From Ursus arctos (Eukaryota > Chordata > Mammalia > Carnivora > Ursidae), in assembly GCF_023065955.2 (NCBI RefSeq), contig NW_026623100.1:9584501-9648500 (forward strand): DNA of 64,000 nucleotides, given 5' to 3'. This document shows, piece by piece, positions 45,801 to 58,135 of this stretch. Under the pieces are notes generated by a model. It ran no database searches. It saw only the letters and a list, made by a program, of their open reading frames with translations, and was not told where the DNA came from. How positions within the stretch are numbered: the stretch's first letter is position 1; every line of letters begins with the position of its first letter. A program made the translations under genes and the position numbers.

Positions 45801-47364
45801 TTTACCAGGTGTCCTAAATTTCGGGGACAAAAGGGAAAAGTGATAGGTTTTGAGCTGTAACTAATGTTTATGTGTTTATGTGGATTTGGTTGTGTGGATT
45901 TCTCTGCAGTAAGTTTGTAACTCCACAGCTATTTATCATGCTGACTTGTCTTGCCTAACTTGTCGTTTTTATATTTATTCTTTTTATTCTGTTTATTACT
46001 CTGGCTGCGTGGGACTTAAAGGGTTGCTAAAGACAGTCAAGATTGCTAATCAGTCAAGAGATAAAATCATTCATCGAAGGCAATAGACAGATGAATATGA
46101 AAAAGTTTTATAAGACCACATAGCTTTCTCCACTGACACTAATGGCCGTGGCCATGTGCATCAGGAACTCCTTTGCTGGCTGATTTGTAGACACAACTAA
46201 AGAGCAGTGTAGACTTGTGGATTATTGGAAATCACTGAATACAGGCAAATCTGTTCCTACTACAGGTTTTGCATTTGTTAGGGTTATATTTTTAATTTAT
46301 TATCACTACATTTTAGAGAACTTAAGTGTTTGGCAAATGTTCCTACTGCTGACTTCCTTTGGATTCTTCCTCCTCATCAAGTTGTTTAAATATGCTGTTA
46401 CTTTAAAAAGCCTTCTATGTTTCAGACACAAAAACAACTTTAGCATTTAAAATGTATCCACAGACCCTGACCATTTGAAGTAATACTGATTTTTACATAT
46501 GAGTTAATACTGCAATCCAATAATCATGTATTAGTCCCACTATATCCATAAGACACTGTATGAAGCTGTTAAGTTGAATGGAGTTAGTTTTTAATTCATT
46601 TGAAACCCCAGGGATTTCCATCATAAATTTGTAATTCTCTAAGTCTTTTACATTTTATAAATTTGACCAAACATTGGAATTGGTTTATGAGATGAGTTAT
46701 GAACTATAATACAACCAAAGGGCTTCAGGTTGCTTTTCCGTCTCACAGATTGAAATATTTATCACAAGCTCTTTACTTGACTTGCCAGACACAGATCTGC
46801 AGTGCTGGTCAGCCACTGTATTAGGTGCACTTGGCTTGTCCTTCGACAAATGCTAGAAAGTATGCTCTAACATAAACTCTGCTTCTGTGATTGAATCAAC
46901 TCATTTCTCCAGTGGTGGGTGCTTTGGGTTATGCAGTAGGGCATGCCATCTGTTGCTGGCAATGGAAACGATATCTTTGTAAATGTCATTTTAAAAGTTA
47001 GCCTGAAATTTTAGATCTATTGCGGGGCAGGCTAAGTTTTGTTGATCTTAATATTTTTTTGACTGCTTTCTCAAAAACCATGCTTGCAGTATTAACTCAC
47101 TCAGTGTCTTCCATTTGTTCACAGTTTTCCCAATTCTGTGACTGTCATTGTGTCTTATGCTTCTGGAAGCGTTTGCCTTTAGACCACTACCTCTGTTCTT
47201 TAGCGTTTCAGGTACTTCCCCAAGAATCTCTTCTTGTTGAGACAAGAGAGCTACTTCTACCCTAAACATGTATTGTTTATTTCTTAACCTTGAAAAGTCA
47301 ACTCCGTTGTTCCCATACAAACATCTGAACAATGAAGTATTGTGCATAATAGCAGTTGAGAGAC
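45801..47364. other. Gene-free AT-rich sequence
   Basis: No gene or recognisable repeat. Frames at 46217, 47020 and 47048 (minus) are short and unsupported. Confidence 0.5.
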
Positions 47365-47575
47365 AGGCTTGGCCCACGAATTGGGGTTTGGACTATGGCC
47401 CTTCCACATGCTAGTTGTATGACCTGAAAGAAGTTTCCCTTCTACAAAATGTGGATAATAACAGTATCCACTTTGTAAAATTGTGATAATTGAAAGATAT
47501 GATGAATGTAAAGCACTTAGCGCCGTGCCCGGAAAACTGCGATACTCAACAAAGTTAGCTTATCAGTACTGAGAC
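47365..47575 (+). repeat. MIR SINE
   Basis: 'cacatgctagttgtatgacc', 'tacaaaatgtggataataac', 'gatgaatgtaaagcacttag', 'gtgcccggaaaactgcgata': nearly full-length sense MIR. Confidence 0.85.
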
Positions 47576-48384
47576 TGTGAGATCAGGAGGGGTAAATCAA
47601 TAAATCTAAAACAGGATATGTTCCACAAGTTATATATAGTCACCTACACGTCCCTTTTCCTGGGAGAGTTGACTCAATCTTCCTCACTACATTATCTCCT
47701 GCTTCAGAAAGAGTGAAATGAATATTATGGTTTTAGGTATAATTTAAGAAGCTGTAAACACCAAGGAACTTAACAGGGAAAAAAAATACTCAAATAGGAA
47801 AAAGAAACATGTTTTGGAAACCATTGGGTTGAAGTAGAAAATGCAAGCAGGGTGATTTTTTTTTTTTTTTTAACCTGCTGTAGGGCCATATGGTTGCTGA
47901 ATGTGTTGATGCTGGTTTTAAGATTCTTGAGTATTTTAAACTTGACATGTTATTTTTTTAATGATTTCAAACATCATTTCTTTCAGAGCCTTTCCCCAAC
48001 GTTGCCGTAATATTGAACAGATGGCTCAGCAGCCTCCACATTTGCATTTCGCTATACTGCCATGTTATTTGCAAAATTTCTTATCAAAAACCTGTGATTC
48101 TTTCTCTACCTTTTCAGAATGGCTGCGATGAAACTGTAAATAGGTTCTTCCCAGAGTCTTGGGGATGTAGTAGAAATTGGGATCGCATATTGCTGCTTCT
48201 TTGCAATTTTATGTTGTTATATTTTGGGGCTTTATATCTACTGTTATTAGTACACTCTCTCATCTTAAACAGCCCCTTTCTTGAAATGACTACAAGTCCT
48301 CATCATACCTTTGTGATATAAGTAAAAATGAGGTGATGCCAGCGCTGAAAGGATTCTTGAAGATTAGACCAGCCCTTTCACGCC
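47576..48384. other. Gene-free sequence
   Basis: Unique sequence with a T-run at about 47858-47873. The 102-codon frame 48013-48321 has no recognised domain. Confidence 0.5.
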
Positions 48385-48572
48385 ACCCTGTTTACCGATC
48401 CAGTAATTGCTTGTCACTGTCTGAAGTTGTCCTGTTTATTTCCTTCATCTGTCGTCCACCTCTTCCGTAGTAAGCTCCGTGAGAGCTAGATCCCTGTCGG
48501 GTTTGTCCACCTCATCCCCAGTGCTGGCACAGCCTTGGTGCCCAGTAATCACCTGTGAATGAATGAATGAGC
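48385..48572 (+). repeat. L2 3'-end fragment
   Basis: 'agtaagctccgtgagagcta', 'catccccagtgctggcacag', 'tgtgaatgaatgaatga': sense L2 terminus. Confidence 0.75.
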
Positions 48573-49979
48573 TAATGAAGTCATTAATAAGTAATTCTCT
48601 AGATGCTGAAATTCTTTCACAAGCAGAATATGAGTTCCAGGAACATAACTGCTTTCTCTAATCTTTTTACTTTTATTTTACCTAGCTATATTTTTAAGAA
48701 GGCTTTTCCAGGAGTGTTCTCTTGATAGTCTTTACTTCATTGTTTTTTGTTTTTTTTTTATGGTTGCTTGTTGTTGTTGTTGGTTTTGTTTTGTTTTTTT
48801 AATAAAAAATGACTATGTGCATGTAAATATGTAGTCCCATAGGAGGTTTGTGAGGGGTTTTTTATTTTTATTTTTTTTACTTTGGAGGCACAATGGGATT
48901 AATGCCAACATAAAGGCATTTTCTTGCTTAACAGATTGAAAAGACACAGGAAGCAGGAGGAGCTGTATTGATCAGAGCTGACTCTAGACCTTTCCTTTAA
49001 AGGCATGTGATGATGAAAAATAAGCCCACCGATATCTCTATTAAGATTCTTTGATTTTTCTCTTTTTAAACGAGGACTGCTAGGGTGCCTCTTTAGCTCA
49101 GAGGGTGGCTAATGCAGCAGGCCATACTGTGTCTGACTGCTGACTTCCTGGTTCACATTTATCTGCACTTGCCCTTGATTATTGCTGTTGCCAGCCTATG
49201 ACCTGCATTAAATATCTCTTTGACTTCAAGCTAGGAACTGGTCTAAGATTTGTTCAGTCTTAGCTTTGCACATAGAACAAATAGAGAAAATTTTAATATG
49301 GAAGGTTGCACTATGCTATATCTAGAAAAGGATCATTTGCTCTAATTATTGTGAAGTGTTGGCAGGTTATTTGTCAGTAGAGTAACAAATTCTGTCTGTC
49401 AGCTCAGAGGTACAGTGGGAGGTGAAGAACCACTTTTATTGGTACGACCATGTGTCTAGAAAGCATATTAGGCTTCATCAAGTAGGTCTTTATAGATATC
49501 AGAGTTTCTGTGAAAAGGGACAGGAGCTTCATCTCCGCTGAATGAAAACTTTGATTTTTCTAAAGCCAGAATTACAAAAGGATTTTAAAAGTGAGGGTCT
49601 TTGTACTGTGGGTTTATATTTCCCACTTCTGAGCCTAGATTTTGCTACAGGCAAGCCCATGAGAAACCTCCAACAGTGCTCAGAGTAGGAGATAAAGTGT
49701 CGTAGAGAACAAACTCCAGCCCAAATACAGGAATGAAAAAAATTTTTAATATTTTTTTCTGGGCTTCACAGTACACCAAATGGTTTTCATAAAACATTTA
49801 TGCAGGTAAGATTTGAGGAAGCAGGGAGAGAACATGAAAGTTAGCAGCTGCAGGTCAGCCCTTACCAATGTGGTAGGATTAGTTACGTCCCGTGGAGGTG
49901 TGGTATTTCGTGGACTCCCTGTACTCACCTCCTCACCTTGGAAAATCTTAACCTGTCTTAACATGAAGCTTTATTGATG
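48573..49979. other. Gene-free sequence
   Basis: Has TTG/T-rich simple sequence at about 48740-48805 and a weak tRNA-like word at 49087-49106. A CAG|gtaaga donor-like site at 49803-49810 lies 34 bp after an acceptor-like site; too short to support an exon. Confidence 0.5.
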
Positions 49980-50340
49980 ATGTATTTCCTAAGACAGGGC
50001 TCTGCATTACAGGGTTAAATGTATAATAAATACTGCCTAAGCATAGTATTTTCCTCAACGAGTTTAACCCTTTGTTTGCTGCACCCTGTGGCCACATAAC
50101 CTTCCCGTCTGTGAAAATGAATACTAATTATCATTATAAACAGTTCTTCTCATTATGTTCCAATGGATGGCATCTTTTATAGCTTGCTAATTAAAGCACA
50201 CAGAACTGAAGTGCTTGAAGTTAAATAATGTAAACAGGGTTGTAATAGATTTTCATGTTGAATGCTTTTATTGATTAATTGTTAATTAAAATTTCTCAAA
50301 TCTCTACCCAATTAATCCATTTAATTTATTAGATACTGTA
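49980..50340. promoter_or_regulatory. Homeodomain-site-rich unique block, candidate enhancer
   Basis: This unique segment is dense in developmental transcription-factor cores. They are taatta at 50125-50130, gctaattaaagc at 50186-50197, a forkhead-like gtaaaca at 50230-50236, a PBX-HOX-like tgattaat at 50272-50279 and ttaattaa at 50282-50289. No interspersed repeat is seen across it. This is the look of a conserved developmental enhancer, but AT-rich DNA produces such words by chance and conservation cannot be tested here. Confidence 0.35.
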
Positions 50341-50679
50341 ATAATTCTGATTCTGTACTTATAGATTGTACTTATGGAATATTCTTTTTATTCTCTTAAG
50401 AGGATTTCTTCATAAATAACTAACTCATACAGACTTAAAGTACTGTGGTAAAGCAGAAGGTATAGAGATTTACCATTCAACATTTTATTAGCCAAAAATT
50501 GGTAGAAATGACCATAATTATAGTCTTAAAGTTAGAAAGAATCTCACACTTAGAGGTATGAGGTAACAACTAACTTCCATTCAGAGTCATTAACTTCTGG
50601 TTGAATATGTAATCAATTGAGGAATCATACCCACTCTCTTTGGATGGTCCTGATTGTGAAAAAAAAACTTTCAGGAAGC

Positions 50680-50960
50680 TAGAATGACCCCTGTACTTTA
50701 CCCCCATTGGTCCATACTCCCATGTCTGGAATGACCCATAATAAGTTTAACCTCTTTTCCATAACAATGCACTTTAGATATGAAAGATGTCTGGTGTGAC
50801 CCATTTAACTCTTCTCTCTCCATGACAGAATATTTCTACTTTCTTCAACTATTCCTCAAACATTCAGACCCTTCATTAGTCTTGCTGTCCTTTTCTAGAC
50901 TCATGGAGCTTTCACTCAGCAATGCAGGGAAATATTAAACACACAATACTAAGAGTAATG
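50680..50960 (-). repeat. Ancient CR1/L3-type LINE fragment (antisense)
   Basis: 'ttcaactattcctcaaacat', 'gcacagacccttcattag'-like text and 'ttgctgtccttttctagact' follow the antisense CR1/L3 order. Diverged; boundaries approximate. Confidence 0.45.
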
Positions 50961-51099
50961 AGATTCTCATAGTAGAAGGAAAAAGTACTACAGGTTTATA
51001 GGTAGGAAAGGAGGTAGGGGAAGGGGCTAACCTAGCCCAGTCTTAAAACCTTTCTAGGTCAACAGAGATAGTGTGCACACCAGATGAACAGATTACAAA

Positions 51100-51585
51100 C
51101 ATAATGCCCCATCCCATATTCTAAGTCCTTTTACCCTGTTCTGGTTTTCCTGCATAACATTGCATCTTCTGGTATACTATATAATTTATTTATTTATTAT
51201 TTTACTGTCTCCTTTCAAGAATGAAGGGGGGGTAAACAGAAGGGGGAATGAACCATGAGAGACAATGGACTCTGAGAAACAAACTGAGGGCTTCAGAGGG
51301 GAGGGGGGTGGGGGAATGGGATAGACTGGTGATGGGTAGTAAGGAGGGCACGTATTGCATGATGCACTGGGTGTTATACGCAAATAATGAATCATGGAAC
51401 ATTGCATCAAAAACTGGGGATGTACTGTATGGTGACTAATATAACAAAATAAAAATTTTAAAAAAAAGAATGTAAGCTCCATGAGGGCAGGAATTTTTTC
51501 TGCTATATTCAGTTATGAATCCTTAGCGTCTAGATCATGCTAGACACATAGCAAGTGCTCAACAAATATTTATTGAACAGTATTT
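51100..51585 (+). repeat. L2 3' end, split by a later L1 insertion
   Basis: The left half ('ctggtatactatataattta' to 'ctgtctcctttcaagaatg') and the right half ('aagaatgtaagctccatgag' to 'caacaaatatttattgaac') are consecutive in L2. The L1 tail at 51224-51465 separates them. Confidence 0.8.
51217..51472 (+). mobile_element. Carnivore L1 3' end inserted in L2
   Basis: Body about 51224-51465 with 'gaaccatgagagacaatgg', 'gggcacgtattgcatgatgc', 'gatgtactgtatggtgacta' and an A-rich end. A short aagaatg is duplicated at 51217-51223 and 51466-51472. The resident L2 reads through the junction, confirming the event. Confidence 0.95.
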
Positions 51586-51589
51586 ATTG

Positions 51590-51860
51590 CTTAGGTATGG
51601 CTATTCAGTTAGATACCAGTCCATCTAACTAAACTAACAACCAATTCATATGTTTCCATCTTGCCCACTGGGAGCTTTTGCAAGACCTTGACAGATGCCT
51701 TGCAGAAATCCAGATACATTATATTTAAGATCAGAGGAAATTGTAGAGATAACATCATCTGGTCTTTGCGAACTCATGTTGGCTCCTGGTAGTCATTGCT
51801 TTCTTTTCTAAGTATGAAAATACTCTCTTTGTAATTCTAACATAAAATAATTATTCATAT
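51590..51860 (-). repeat. Ancient CR1/L3-type LINE fragment (antisense)
   Basis: 'cttgacagatgccttgcaga', 'aatccagatacattatattt' and 'gaactcatgttggctcctgg' follow the antisense CR1/L3 order. Confidence 0.6.
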
Positions 51861-51894
51861 GTAGTGTTCAGCTCTCATGTGGAAGGAACCCTGC

Positions 51895-52050
51895 TCAGTG
51901 ACCTGTATAAATGTATTGGCTCCTTTAGTCCTTGTCCTGTTTAGTCCTCATATTTAGGAGGTACTGTTATCATCCCTGTTCATGAATGAGATCAATGTTG
52001 TCTAGAGAAGGTAGGTTACTTCTGGGGGGAACAAGTGTAAAGTGGCTAAA
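51895..52050 (-). repeat. MIR SINE (antisense), decayed
   Basis: 'gtcctcatatttaggaggta', 'ctgttatcatccctgttcat', 'gagaaggtaggttactt': reverse-complement MIR with many changes. Confidence 0.5.
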
Positions 52051-52261
52051 AGCCCTCTCTTAGTATCGCCACCTAACCACCACTTAAATTCCCTCTTAGA
52101 TGGCTCTACTCCTTATCACTCTGAAGATTGTTCTTTTTTAAATTTTTTTTTATATTCAGATCATTCTTGATGTCAAAGCAGAAACAAGACAGAAGTTGAA
52201 TTATGTTTTTTCTGGCACCTGTTGATGTGCTGTTTCACACAACACCATCTCCCTAAACAGT

Positions 52262-52570
52262 GACCATCCTTTGGTTTTTTTAAATTATTGAAGTATAACT
52301 GACGAACAGTTATATTAGTTTAAGGTGTATAACATATTGATTGAACAGTTCTATACATCACGGAGTGCTCACCACGGTGAGTGTAGTCACCATCTGTCAC
52401 CACCTGTTCTTACTCTTTACACCACCTTACAGGTTTTTCAAGTCCCTCTCTGGTTGCATGTTATATTAAACAGTCTGTAACTTTTATTCCTTTACAACTG
52501 TTAAATTTCTAGGTGTCCTTTTTCTATAGTTTCTAAAGATCATCACTTTCCCAGTGCTAGAGATCAAGTC
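52262..52570 (-). repeat. Old L1 3'-UTR fragment (antisense)
   Basis: 'attgaagtataactgacgaa', 'tatattagtttaaggtgtat', 'gtgtagtcaccatctgtcac': antisense old L1 3' UTR. Confidence 0.6.
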
Positions 52571-52837
52571 CATAGTCAAATGTGGCACATTATTCATTGG
52601 TATTATATTAAAAAGGAGAACTTAACTGAAGGATTTTTTTCTCTTTGCTTTTTCTGTAGGCCTTTAAGCCATAGTGTTAAATAGAAAGTAACCATGACTA
52701 ATTTTCATTCATACTTTGACTTAATTTGACTGCTCTTGTTGGTATTTGTGACAAAATGATCATTTTTGGTTAAGTTGTTCCAACATAATCTTGGGTGTGT
52801 TTTAATTAGATTTCAAGCCTTTTTTATATACATGCAC

Positions 52838-52880
52838 ACACACACACACATATACACACACATATATATACACACATACA
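52838..52880. repeat. (CA)n/(TA)n microsatellite
   Basis: Alternating CA run passing into TA and back to CA, read directly. Confidence 0.9.
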
Positions 52881-55429
52881 GTTAAAATTTTCTCTGTTGA
52901 AAAGAGAGACATTGTTGATGCAGAAATTTAACTTACGGATCAATTCCATACTCTAACAGTCTGTTAAGAAAAGCTAAAGTAGCCAAAGGTTGTGAAATGA
53001 AAAAGTGACCTAAGCACAGAGTCTTCTTCCCAACGTTTCCCAGTATCCGAAGGATCTCACACATGGTGTTCGCTAACATTGAAGAGGGAACGTCTGCATT
53101 CTGTCCAAACAGAATCTTGCCATAATGATCGCAGCATATTTAGAATGTGGTATTTATTTCTTACTGAAATTTCTGTTTTGGAAAACTTTTGTTTTTCTCC
53201 CTCTGGAAGACAACTCCAAGGGGTTTTGTGATTCCAGTGAGGGTGTGAAGATACAGAGAAATTGTCCTCTCATTGGGCTTTGCGCAGAAGCTTTGGAATT
53301 GGGATAGAAAACAGCTCTGACATCTTTATGGTAGGGTCACGGGAGCTGACACATCTCTGCTCTTCCTGAATTGCCCAGCAAGGACCACCAGAGGATGCTT
53401 TATCTAGTGATGTTTTAATATGGAAAGTCAGGTGTCAGCAGGCACTTCTGGGGACCTTCTGAGTCCTGCCTTGACAGCAGAAAGGGCAGAGGTACGGATT
53501 AATGTCCCAGGTTCAGCCCGAGGTACACCAAGTTCCACAGGCGAACAAACTCACTCTGTCTTACACTGGGGCATACATACAGGTTTTGAAGGAACTGAGT
53601 ATTTTCTAGGAGTGGAAGAGGAAAGATAAAATCCATTGCCATTATGACAGGTCTCCTCCCAATAGCCTGTAAATATTTTCCAAGACCAACAGTTAAAGCT
53701 ACATAAGCAGAGTCCAGAATGAAAATGCTGTAAATGTGCACAAGTAAAAAAAAGAAGAAGAAAATCTTTAAGAATGGCAGTGTAGGTGGATTTTTTCTAA
53801 AAAATATAAAACTTCAAGTATTAAAAAAAACCCTCACCAGCCAATAGAAATACGTACCAGTTTCTCACTCATGCTTTTCAGTGCTGCCTGCTCCCACCTC
53901 TCAGGTCAGCCTCATTTTCAGCTGGATTTCTTCATTCAGCTTTTATTTATAGCCTATCTCCTCAGCACACATACATAGAAACAGTTGATGTCAGGCACAG
54001 ACGAGATGAACTGTGTTCTGGGGGTCAGCCAGACCTGAGACCTTTGTGAAAAGGTGAGATGATAATGGAGAAAGATTTATAGAGAAACATGACATATTAA
54101 GAGTTACTTGTGAATCTGCCCTTTATTTCTTTTATCCAAGTCCTTAAGTAAAATGAATAGATTGTGCCAAACAGAATATTATTAAATACGTTGTGCCACT
54201 TCTGCCATTTACAACAGTCATTTCAATTCATGGCTGAAAGAACATTGATCATCTCTCTTACTGGGGACACAGGGTGGAGCAGCCCTAAGTATCTTTAATT
54301 GGCTAATTTCTTCAGCCACATCAGATTACTCGCTCCATCTTGCAAGCTTTTTTGTTCAGAATTTCATGATTGGAAAAGAAAACCATGCTCCCAATTATAA
54401 ATGGTACTCAAATGTGTTTTTTCCTCTACATTTCCCTCCATCAATTAAGGGGGGAAAAGAGGGATGTGTTATAGGTATGTGCTATCAGCAAGCCTTCTGC
54501 TACCTACAAAAAACCACATGATTTGTTATTAGATTATATAGATGGGGTGCAGGACGAGCTTCAGGAAAATGTTAAAAAGGAGGTGGTACATTTCCAGAGT
54601 CTCACTGAAGTCTGCCTATCATGTGAGGGTTAATAACGTCATCATTGTCACTTGCCTGAGCCTGTGTGGTCGTCCTCTCGCTCAAAGTAATGACTGCACA
54701 GTTTTAGATGAAAGAACACAGAGGTCTTGAAGTGTTCTTGTCAATGTCAGATTACAGGTGGAAAGCATGTGTTCACCATTACTGCTGTGTGGTTTCTTTA
54801 CCCAGCTTTGACAGGACAGTGGAAGATGGCTCCGATATGCACTACTCAGGCACTTTATTGAGACATGACCCTGTGGAAAAGCACTCAATATCAATCAGTG
54901 TTCAGGATGTAAAACCTCAGTCTCTGGTTCTAATCTCTTTATGCCATCAATAGATTTTTGACAAGGTCAGGGCACTGACAGACCACTTAACTTTCTGAAA
55001 ACCAAATGCACTTTTAACTACAATCTCTGATTGAGGTCACTAATTTTCATTATAAAAATAATAACATAATTGAAAGACCTTGTCCTATGTCTAGGAATCT
55101 GATAGAAAATCGATTATTAACTCTTTAATAATATTGCCTGTTGATAGCAGACTAATCCTTGTTCTCTAATTTGCAGATACCAATATGGAGATTCGGGAAG
55201 TCACATAACTTGCTAAGGGCTTTTGCAGTAATGTGGATAAGCTTAATATTAATGAAGCAAATGCATGTTGATGTTCTAAGAATTTGTCTTTAAGATAACT
55301 CTGGTGATTTATTTGGGAGAAATGGGAGAGATAACGCAAAGACATCCCTTTGTAATGTATATAACCAGCCATATTACTTATAAAGTGCAAGACTTTAATT
55401 TTTAAAAGAGTCTCTTTTTAAAAATACAT
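52881..55429. other. Gene-free sequence
   Basis: Unique sequence with several 60-80 codon frames, none with a recognisable domain. No clear interspersed repeat. Confidence 0.5.
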
Positions 55430-55560
55430 TGGCCTCTTATTTATTTATTCATTCATCAAACATCAACAGGTGCCTGTGACACTGTGCCAAGTACTCTACT
55501 AGGAACTGGTCATAAACACATAAATGAGAGATACCATTTCCACTGTAAAATCTACTCATA
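55430..55560 (-). repeat. L2 3'-end fragment (antisense)
   Basis: 'ttatttattcattcatcaaa', 'gacactgtgccaagtactct', 'aggaactggtcataaacaca': antisense L2 terminus. Confidence 0.65.
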
Positions 55561-55649
55561 TAAGTAAATGATACTTATCGATGGTTTTCTCATTCTGTTC
55601 TTTTCAGTTTAGTAAAATATTAATACAATAAAATCATATTAAAAAGCTA

Positions 55650-55850
55650 ATGTGAAGGGGAGTGGGGAGAAACTGCTTAATAGGTACAGCATTTTACTCT
55701 GAACTGATAGAGATGTTTGGGATTAGGCAGAGGTGATTGTGATATACAGCGTTGGGCACCACATGTTTGTACTAAATGCCACTGAATTGTGCACTTATTT
55801 AATGTGGTTGATTTTCTGTGATGTGACTTTCATCTCAGTTTTTTTTTTAA
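55650..55850 (+). repeat. Old L1 3'-terminal fragment
   Basis: 'tgccactgaattgtgcactt', 'aatgtggttgattttctgtg' and a final T/A stretch follow the sense 3' UTR of an old L1. A longer sense example occurs at 62150-62270. Confidence 0.6.
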
Positions 55851-55859
55851 GTTAATGCA

Positions 55860-57720
55860 GTTTGTGGTTTATTTCTCTTGATAAATTTATTTGGCTTTGT
55901 AATATATATTCGAGTTGAGAAGCCTAGCTTAGTCCCTTTCAGGTATTTTGTTTGTTGCAGTTTTCAATAGAATGCTGAAGATTTTTCTTGTAGGTCTTAA
56001 ACATTTCTTGTGAAGGTTCTTACTAATTTTTCTTGATCTCGTGGGTGGGATTTTTTTCATATTTTTAAGTTCTATATTGCTGCTACACAGGATAGCTATG
56101 GAGCTTTGAGGCTTTAGTTTACATCCAGCATATTTTAATCTCCCTTTTTAATAAGACTCACAGTAGGGTCTTTTGGACTTTTCTAGGTATATGACCAAAC
56201 GTCTATAAGCTGAGATGACCCCAGTTTTACATATTTTCCTTAGTGATACAGTACTTTAAAAGCTCCCTAATATTAAATATTAAACCATTTTGCATTCCCC
56301 AGGATGAATCCTACTAATTGTTGTGATGTTTTATTGAGTTATATTTACTAATAATCTGTTGAGGATTTTGCATTTATCTTCATAAGGGATATTGATTATT
56401 CTCTTATGGTAGGTTTTTATATTAATTTAATAAAATCACTCATATCTTTCCATTACTGTCTACTCTGGAAGAGAAAATATATGGAATTAGGTTCCCTTGA
56501 AAGTTTGAAATGCTTCACTCTAAAACCATCTGACTTGAAGCCATACTTGAAGATAATTTTAAATTTAATGTAATCTGTACTCTCAGGGTTATGGGTACAG
56601 TCTCTTCTTTATTTCTTAAGTATATTGTTTTGTTTTTCAGAAAGTTGCCAATTTCATCAAAATTTTTCATTTCTTAGTATTCTGTTCTTTTTAAATATTA
56701 GTATCAATATCCTCTTATAATTATAATTCCTTACATATATTTTATCCCCTTCTTATATCAAATTATGTTTATTTGGGCTTTCTTTTTACTGAACAGATTT
56801 TTAAGTGACTTTCTGTTGTTTGGGTGGTGTGTTTTGTTTTTAAGAAATGGCACTTTGGCTTTGTAAACTCTACTAATTTTTCATGTTATAAATATTTCAT
56901 TGGTTTTCCCTTTGTGTTATTTCCTCCCTTTCGTATATCTTTTGATTTTAAAATTTTAATTGATTGCCTAGCACCTAAACTTTCTTTTAAAACATACTGA
57001 AATTGTTTTGTGTGTGAATTTTTCCTCTAAGAGTGTTCTGGGGTATCCCACAATTTTCTTTTGTGGTATTTTACTTTTACTATTCTGGGACCATAAAGAG
57101 TTATTTGTAAGTGTGTGATATTTGTTTTACTCCAAGAATTCTAGGAGATTTTTATGTCTGTACAGTGTTTAATTTATAGCTCCATCATTTTGATAACTTA
57201 TGGTTAAAGAGTCTGGGCTATAAAACAACTACTATTTTTGGGAATTTTTTAAGCCCTCTTGTAGCTCAGTATATGACTACTGCGGTGACTGCCGTCATGG
57301 TAACTGTCTCATGTGTGCTTGAAAAGCTGGGGCTCCTGCCTAAGTTCATAATATCTAACAACTTAGCCTTCTTCATTTTATTTAATTTTTCAAATTTTCT
57401 ATCTCCTTATACAGAGGAGGGTTCGACATCCTTCCTCTATTAGGAACAATACGGGTAGATTAAACATTTCCAACCATAATAATTCTATGTCTGCCTTTCT
57501 CCTAGCATACCTTATTTTGATGCTCTATTAATGCCTGGACTATTTTTTTCCTCATTCTGTATTTTGCTATCCAATTCTTTTTTTTTTTTTTCCCATGAAA
57601 TGTCCTTTATAGTTGTCCGTATAGCTGATATTAATACTGCCACCACCTGTCGTCATTTTGCTTGCATTTTTATGATATTATCTTTGTACATCTTTCTTTT
57701 CTTATTACTCTTTTTGCTTA
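55860..57720 (-). repeat. Long old L1 ORF2 fragment (antisense)
   Basis: Landmarks in antisense order: 'attttgcattccccaggatg', 'gttgaggattttgcatttat', 'gccaatttcatcaaaatttt', 'ttttcctctaagagtgttct', 'ggggtatcccacaattttct'. Stops are everywhere in the reverse frame, so it is a dead copy. The largest repeat in the right third of the window. Confidence 0.7.
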
Positions 57721-57768
57721 TTTTTCCTCTCAGTGTATAAATGTCTCAATAATACTGTAACAGTAGAA

Positions 57769-58135
57769 TCAAAGAGGAAGGGATGGACGTGAGCTGCGAA
57801 GCAAAAGGTACACTGTTTTGCTGAGCAGATTCAGGAGATAGGAGGGGACTGATGAGGGATGAAGCAGGCTTTCAGCTTGAGTGGTTGGGAGCAGAGCATA
57901 GCCCTCAAAAGGCGAGATGTTAAGTTGAGTGTAAGACAGGCTGAAATCGAGAGAGAGAACTGGCCAGCCACCTCCCTGTCCGCAGGTGACACTGGCCTTA
58001 GGTGAGGCTGGGGATACAGCCAGTGGATGGGCTGCACTTAGAATTACGGTGATCCCTGAATTCAAGCGTACATCCACGCCCACTGGTGTGGTGGCGTTGA
58101 TGGCACGCCTAATTTCTTCATAATTCAGTTTTTCT
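57769..58135 (-). other. Open minus-strand frame with acceptor-like start
   Basis: Reading on the minus strand, an acceptor-like ttgatttacag precedes 58131. A frame then stays open to 57769 (about 120 codons), beginning EKLNYEEIRRAINATTPVG and continuing VDVRLNSGITVIL. The first third is protein-like in composition, but I recognise no family and see no good donor. It may be chance, part of a retrocopy, or a terminal exon. Confidence 0.2.
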
